A program made the position numbers and the translations under genes. The notes beneath the pieces were generated by a model, which searched no databases, was not told the origin of the DNA, and saw only the letters and a list, made by a program, of their open reading frames with translations. Shown in pieces: positions 5,895 through 9,650 of a stretch of 9,650 nt of DNA (positions are counted from its first letter, which is position 1; the number at the start of each line of letters is the position of its first letter). The DNA is from Chloroflexota bacterium (GTDB taxonomy: Bacteria; Chloroflexota; Dehalococcoidia; JAUQQI01). The stretch covers positions 21,308 to 30,957 of the forward strand of contig JAUQQI010000126.1 of assembly GCA_030549955.1 (NCBI GenBank), in the 5' to 3' direction.

Positions 5895-7406
5895 ATGGCG
5901 ATTCGGCCGGAAGAGATCTCCCAGATTATCAAACAGCAGATCGAACGGTTTGGCGCCCCCGTAACTGCCGTCGATGTCGGGGTCGTCATCGAGGCCGGCG
6001 ACGGCATTGCCCGGATCTACGGCCTGAGCGGGGCCCGGGCAATGGAGCTCCTCGAGTTTCCCCACGGAGTCTTCGGCCTGGCCATGAACCTGGAGGAGGA
6101 CACCGTTGGGGCCGTCATCCTCGGCAACTACGAACTTATTAAAGAGGGCGACCTGGTCCGGTCGACCGGGCGGGTCATCGAGGTTCCCGTTGGGGACGCC
6201 CTCATCGGCCGGGTCGTGAACCCCCTGGGCCAGCCCATCGACGGCAAAGGCCCCATCAACGCAACAAAATTCCGGCCCGTTGAGCGAATCGCCCCCGGCG
6301 TCGTCTACCGTCAGCCGGTGAATACCCCGGTCCAGACGGGTATCAAGGCCATTGACAGCATGATTCCCATCGGCCGGGGCCAGCGGGAGCTGATCATCGG
6401 CGACCGGGGCACCGGGAAGAGTGCGATTGCCATCGATACGATCATCAATCAAAAGGGCAAAGACCTGCTGTGCATTTACGTGGCCATCGGTCAGAAGCAG
6501 TCGAAGATTGCCCAGGTTGTCGCAACCCTCGAACAGTACGGGGCGATGGACCACACCATTGTCGTTGTGGCCAGCGCCTCTGACCCGGCCCCCCTGCAGT
6601 ACCTGGCCCCCTACGCCGGTTGCGCGATGGGCGAGGAGTTTATGGAGTCGGGCCGGGACGCCCTCATCGTCTACGACGACCTGACCAAGCACGCCTGGGC
6701 TTACCGGGAGATGTCGCTGCTGCTCCGCCGGCCGCCGGGTCGGGAAGCCTATCCGGGGGACGTCTTTTACCTCCACAGCCGCCTGCTCGAACGGGCGGCG
6801 AAGCTTGCGCCCGAATACGGCGGGGGCTCACTGACCGCCCTGCCCATTATCGAGACCCTCCTCGGTGACGTCTCGGCTTACATCCCGACCAACGTCATCT
6901 CGATCACCGACGGCCAGATCTACCTGGAGCCGGAGCTTTTCAACGCCGGCATTCGGCCGGCCATCAACGTCGGGATCTCGGTCTCCCGGGTCGGGTCGGC
7001 GGCCCAGACCCGGGCGATGCGGAAGGTTGCCGGCCGGCTGAAGCTGGAGCTCGCCCAGTTCCGGGAGCTGGCGGCGTTCGCCCAGTTTGGTGCCTCGGAA
7101 TTGGATAAGGCGACCCGGGCTCAGCTCGAACGGGGCATGCGGATCACCGAGGTCCTCAAACAGCCTGAGTTCGAGCCGGTGCCCCTGGAGCACCAGGTGA
7201 TGGTCATCTATGCCGTGACCAACGGCTACCTGGATGATGTTCCGATTAGCAAGGTAAAGGAGTGGGAGGCCACCTTCCTGAAGTGGGTGGATGAGAACCA
7301 CCCGGAGATTGGCCGCACCATTGCCGAGACGAAAGACCTTTCGGATGAGACCGTCGAGCACCTGAAGGCGGCCATCGCCGAATTCAAGCAGACCCACACT
7401 TTCTAG
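5895..7406 (+). CDS. atpA: ATP synthase F1 subunit alpha
   Basis: Alpha forms the non-catalytic nucleotide-binding subunits of F1. The 503-residue length is standard. The N-terminal beta-barrel region ([10 protein letters not shown], about 35-44) is followed by the nucleotide-binding domain with P-loop GDRGTGKSA (169-177; Lys175 at the E. coli position). Gly172 and Ser176 replace the commoner Gln and Thr. The domain continues with [17 protein letters not shown] and the [10 protein letters not shown] motif, whose Arg365 is the arginine finger toward the beta site. The C-terminal helical domain is complete. The ATG at 5895 has GAGGTGA 7 nt upstream. The stop is TAG, showing that TAG terminates translation here. 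atpG follows after 9 nt. Confidence 0.97.
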   Translation: MAIRPEEISQIIKQQIERFGAPVTAVDVGVVIEAGDGIARIYGLSGARAMELLEFPHGVFGLAMNLEEDTVGAVILGNYELIKEGDLVRSTGRVIEVPVGDALIGRVVNPLGQPIDGKGPINATKFRPVERIAPGVVYRQPVNTPVQTGIKAIDSMIPIGRGQRELIIGDRGTGKSAIAIDTIINQKGKDLLCIYVAIGQKQSKIAQVVATLEQYGAMDHTIVVVASASDPAPLQYLAPYAGCAMGEEFMESGRDALIVYDDLTKHAWAYREMSLLLRRPPGREAYPGDVFYLHSRLLERAAKLAPEYGGGSLTALPIIETLLGDVSAYIPTNVISITDGQIYLEPELFNAGIRPAINVGISVSRVGSAAQTRAMRKVAGRLKLELAQFRELAAFAQFGASELDKATRAQLERGMRITEVLKQPEFEPVPLEHQVMVIYAVTNGYLDDVPISKVKEWEATFLKWVDENHPEIGRTIAETKDLSDETVEHLKAAIAEFKQTHTF

Positions 7407-7415
7407 GGAATAGAG

Positions 7416-8282
7416 ATGGCAACCCTGCGGGAGATCAGGCGTCGGATCCGGAGCGTTCAGGGGGTCGCCAAGATCACCAAGGCGATGGAGCTCGTCGCGG
7501 CCGCCAAGATGCGGCGGGCCCAGGAGCGGCTGCTGGCCAGCCGTCCGTACGCCGAGAAGATGCGGGAGGTCCTGGCCGACCTGGCGGCCCGACGTCGGGA
7601 AGATGAGCCCGTCCACCCGCTGATGGTGGTGCGCCCGACGGTAAACAGGATTGGCATCGTCCACATCACGGCCGACCGGGGCCTGTGCGGGGCCTTTAAC
7701 GCCAACGTCAACCGCCGAACGTCCCAGTTTATCCTGGAGCAGTCGGTGCCGGTCAGTCTGGTCGTGGTTGGGCGCAAGGGTCGGGACTTCCTGGTCCGGG
7801 CCGGCCAGCCGATTCGGGCCGAATTCACCCAGCTCGGGGATTACCCGAGCCTGGTCGATATCCGGCCCATTGCCCGGGTAGTAATCGACGATTACGCTTC
7901 CGGTTATGTCGACAAGGTTCTCATCGTTTACAACCGGTTCGTAAGCACGATGGTTCAGCGGCCGGTCGTGGAGCAGCTTCTGCCGGTGGAGCCGCCTCCC
8001 GCCGACGCCTATCCCCGCCACCCGGAGTACATCTACGAGCCCGACCCCGAAACGGTTCTCCGGGAACTTTTGCCCCGCTATATTGAAATCGAAATCTATC
8101 AGGCCATCCTCGAATCCATCGGCGGGGAATATTCGGCCCGGATGGTCGCAATGCGCAACGCCACCGACAATGCCCTCGAGGTTGTCAATAACCTGATCCT
8201 CATTCGGAACAAGTTGCGCCAGGAGATGATCACAAAAGAACTGCTCGAAATCGCGGCCGGTGCGGCCGCCCTTGGCGGCTAA
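7416..8282 (+). CDS. atpG: ATP synthase F1 subunit gamma
   Basis: Gamma is the central rotor shaft that couples c-ring rotation to the catalytic sites. The 288-residue length is typical. The N-terminal helix contains RRIRSVQGVAKITKAMELVA and AAAKMRRAQ, the family signature. The Rossmann-like middle has DRGLCGAFNAN (Gly89-Asn97 region). The C-terminal helix ESIGGEYSARMVAMRNATDN, then NLILIRNKLRQEMITKELLE, completes the coiled-coil shaft. The start at 7416 has only a modest purine-rich site (GGGAATAGAG) close by, 9 nt after the atpA stop, so reinitiation after atpA probably contributes (inference). A 26-nt spacer precedes atpD. Confidence 0.96.
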   Translation: MATLREIRRRIRSVQGVAKITKAMELVAAAKMRRAQERLLASRPYAEKMREVLADLAARRREDEPVHPLMVVRPTVNRIGIVHITADRGLCGAFNANVNRRTSQFILEQSVPVSLVVVGRKGRDFLVRAGQPIRAEFTQLGDYPSLVDIRPIARVVIDDYASGYVDKVLIVYNRFVSTMVQRPVVEQLLPVEPPPADAYPRHPEYIYEPDPETVLRELLPRYIEIEIYQAILESIGGEYSARMVAMRNATDNALEVVNNLILIRNKLRQEMITKELLEIAAGAAALGG

Positions 8283-8302
8283 CCGGGATCTTTAAGGGGT
8301 GA

Positions 8303-9650
<1,348 letters not shown>

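Noticed and set aside
5799..8021. Two long minus-strand open frames (5799-6776 and 6828-8021) opposite atpH, atpA and atpG
   Set aside because: They mirror the codon structure of the conserved atp genes, have no recognisable domains and have no ribosome site or promoter noted. They are shadows, not overlapping genes.

Overview
The window is a high-GC bacterial chromosomal segment of ordinary core genes. No mobile element, CRISPR array, tRNA or rRNA is visible. Base composition and codon choice look uniform throughout, with heavy use of CGG, GAG and GCC. The lineage is inferred, not proven. The DnaN N-terminus (SCLQENLSRGLSIVGRAVA), the F-type ATP synthase order I-B-E-F-H-A-G-D, and a long-loop subunit a with an ANTDVN motif look most like Chloroflexota (Dehalococcoidia- or Thermomicrobia-like). 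This rests on remembered family patterns, not on a search.

Layout. Positions 1-73 hold the tail of an upstream unit: a terminator-like hairpin, then a small palindrome. Next, on the plus strand, is a class III (CaiB/BaiF) CoA-transferase (74-1261). It converges on dnaN, the DNA polymerase III sliding clamp, which lies on the minus strand (1282-2437). A 245-bp divergent region (2438-2682) carries a promoter for dnaN and a near-consensus promoter for a bifunctional-nuclease-domain (DUF151) protein (2683-3213). A terminator-like hairpin leads directly into an extended -10 promoter. From there the ATP synthase operon runs to the window edge: atpI, atpB, atpE, atpF, atpH, atpA, atpG and atpD (3334-9650).

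How the genes work together. AtpB, AtpE and AtpF form the membrane Fo sector (a, c, b). AtpH, AtpA, AtpG and AtpD form F1 (delta, alpha, gamma, beta). AtpI is an accessory membrane protein. Epsilon (atpC) should follow beyond the window. Two 4-nt ATGA overlaps (atpI/atpB and atpF/atpH) and short spacers indicate one transcript with coupled translation. The c-subunit gene has the strongest Shine-Dalgarno sequence, as expected for a multicopy ring.

The unusual observations are two single-base lesions in genes that should be essential. One is a +1-nt frameshift near 1342 that removes the true C-terminus of DnaN. The other is an in-frame TAG at 9167-9169 in atpD, replacing the Glu of the conserved LQERITST motif. 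Both reading frames continue with perfectly conserved protein beyond the lesion, and TAG is the natural stop of atpA and dnaN here. Sequence error or a very recent mutation is therefore more likely than recoding. I found no convincing undescribed system.
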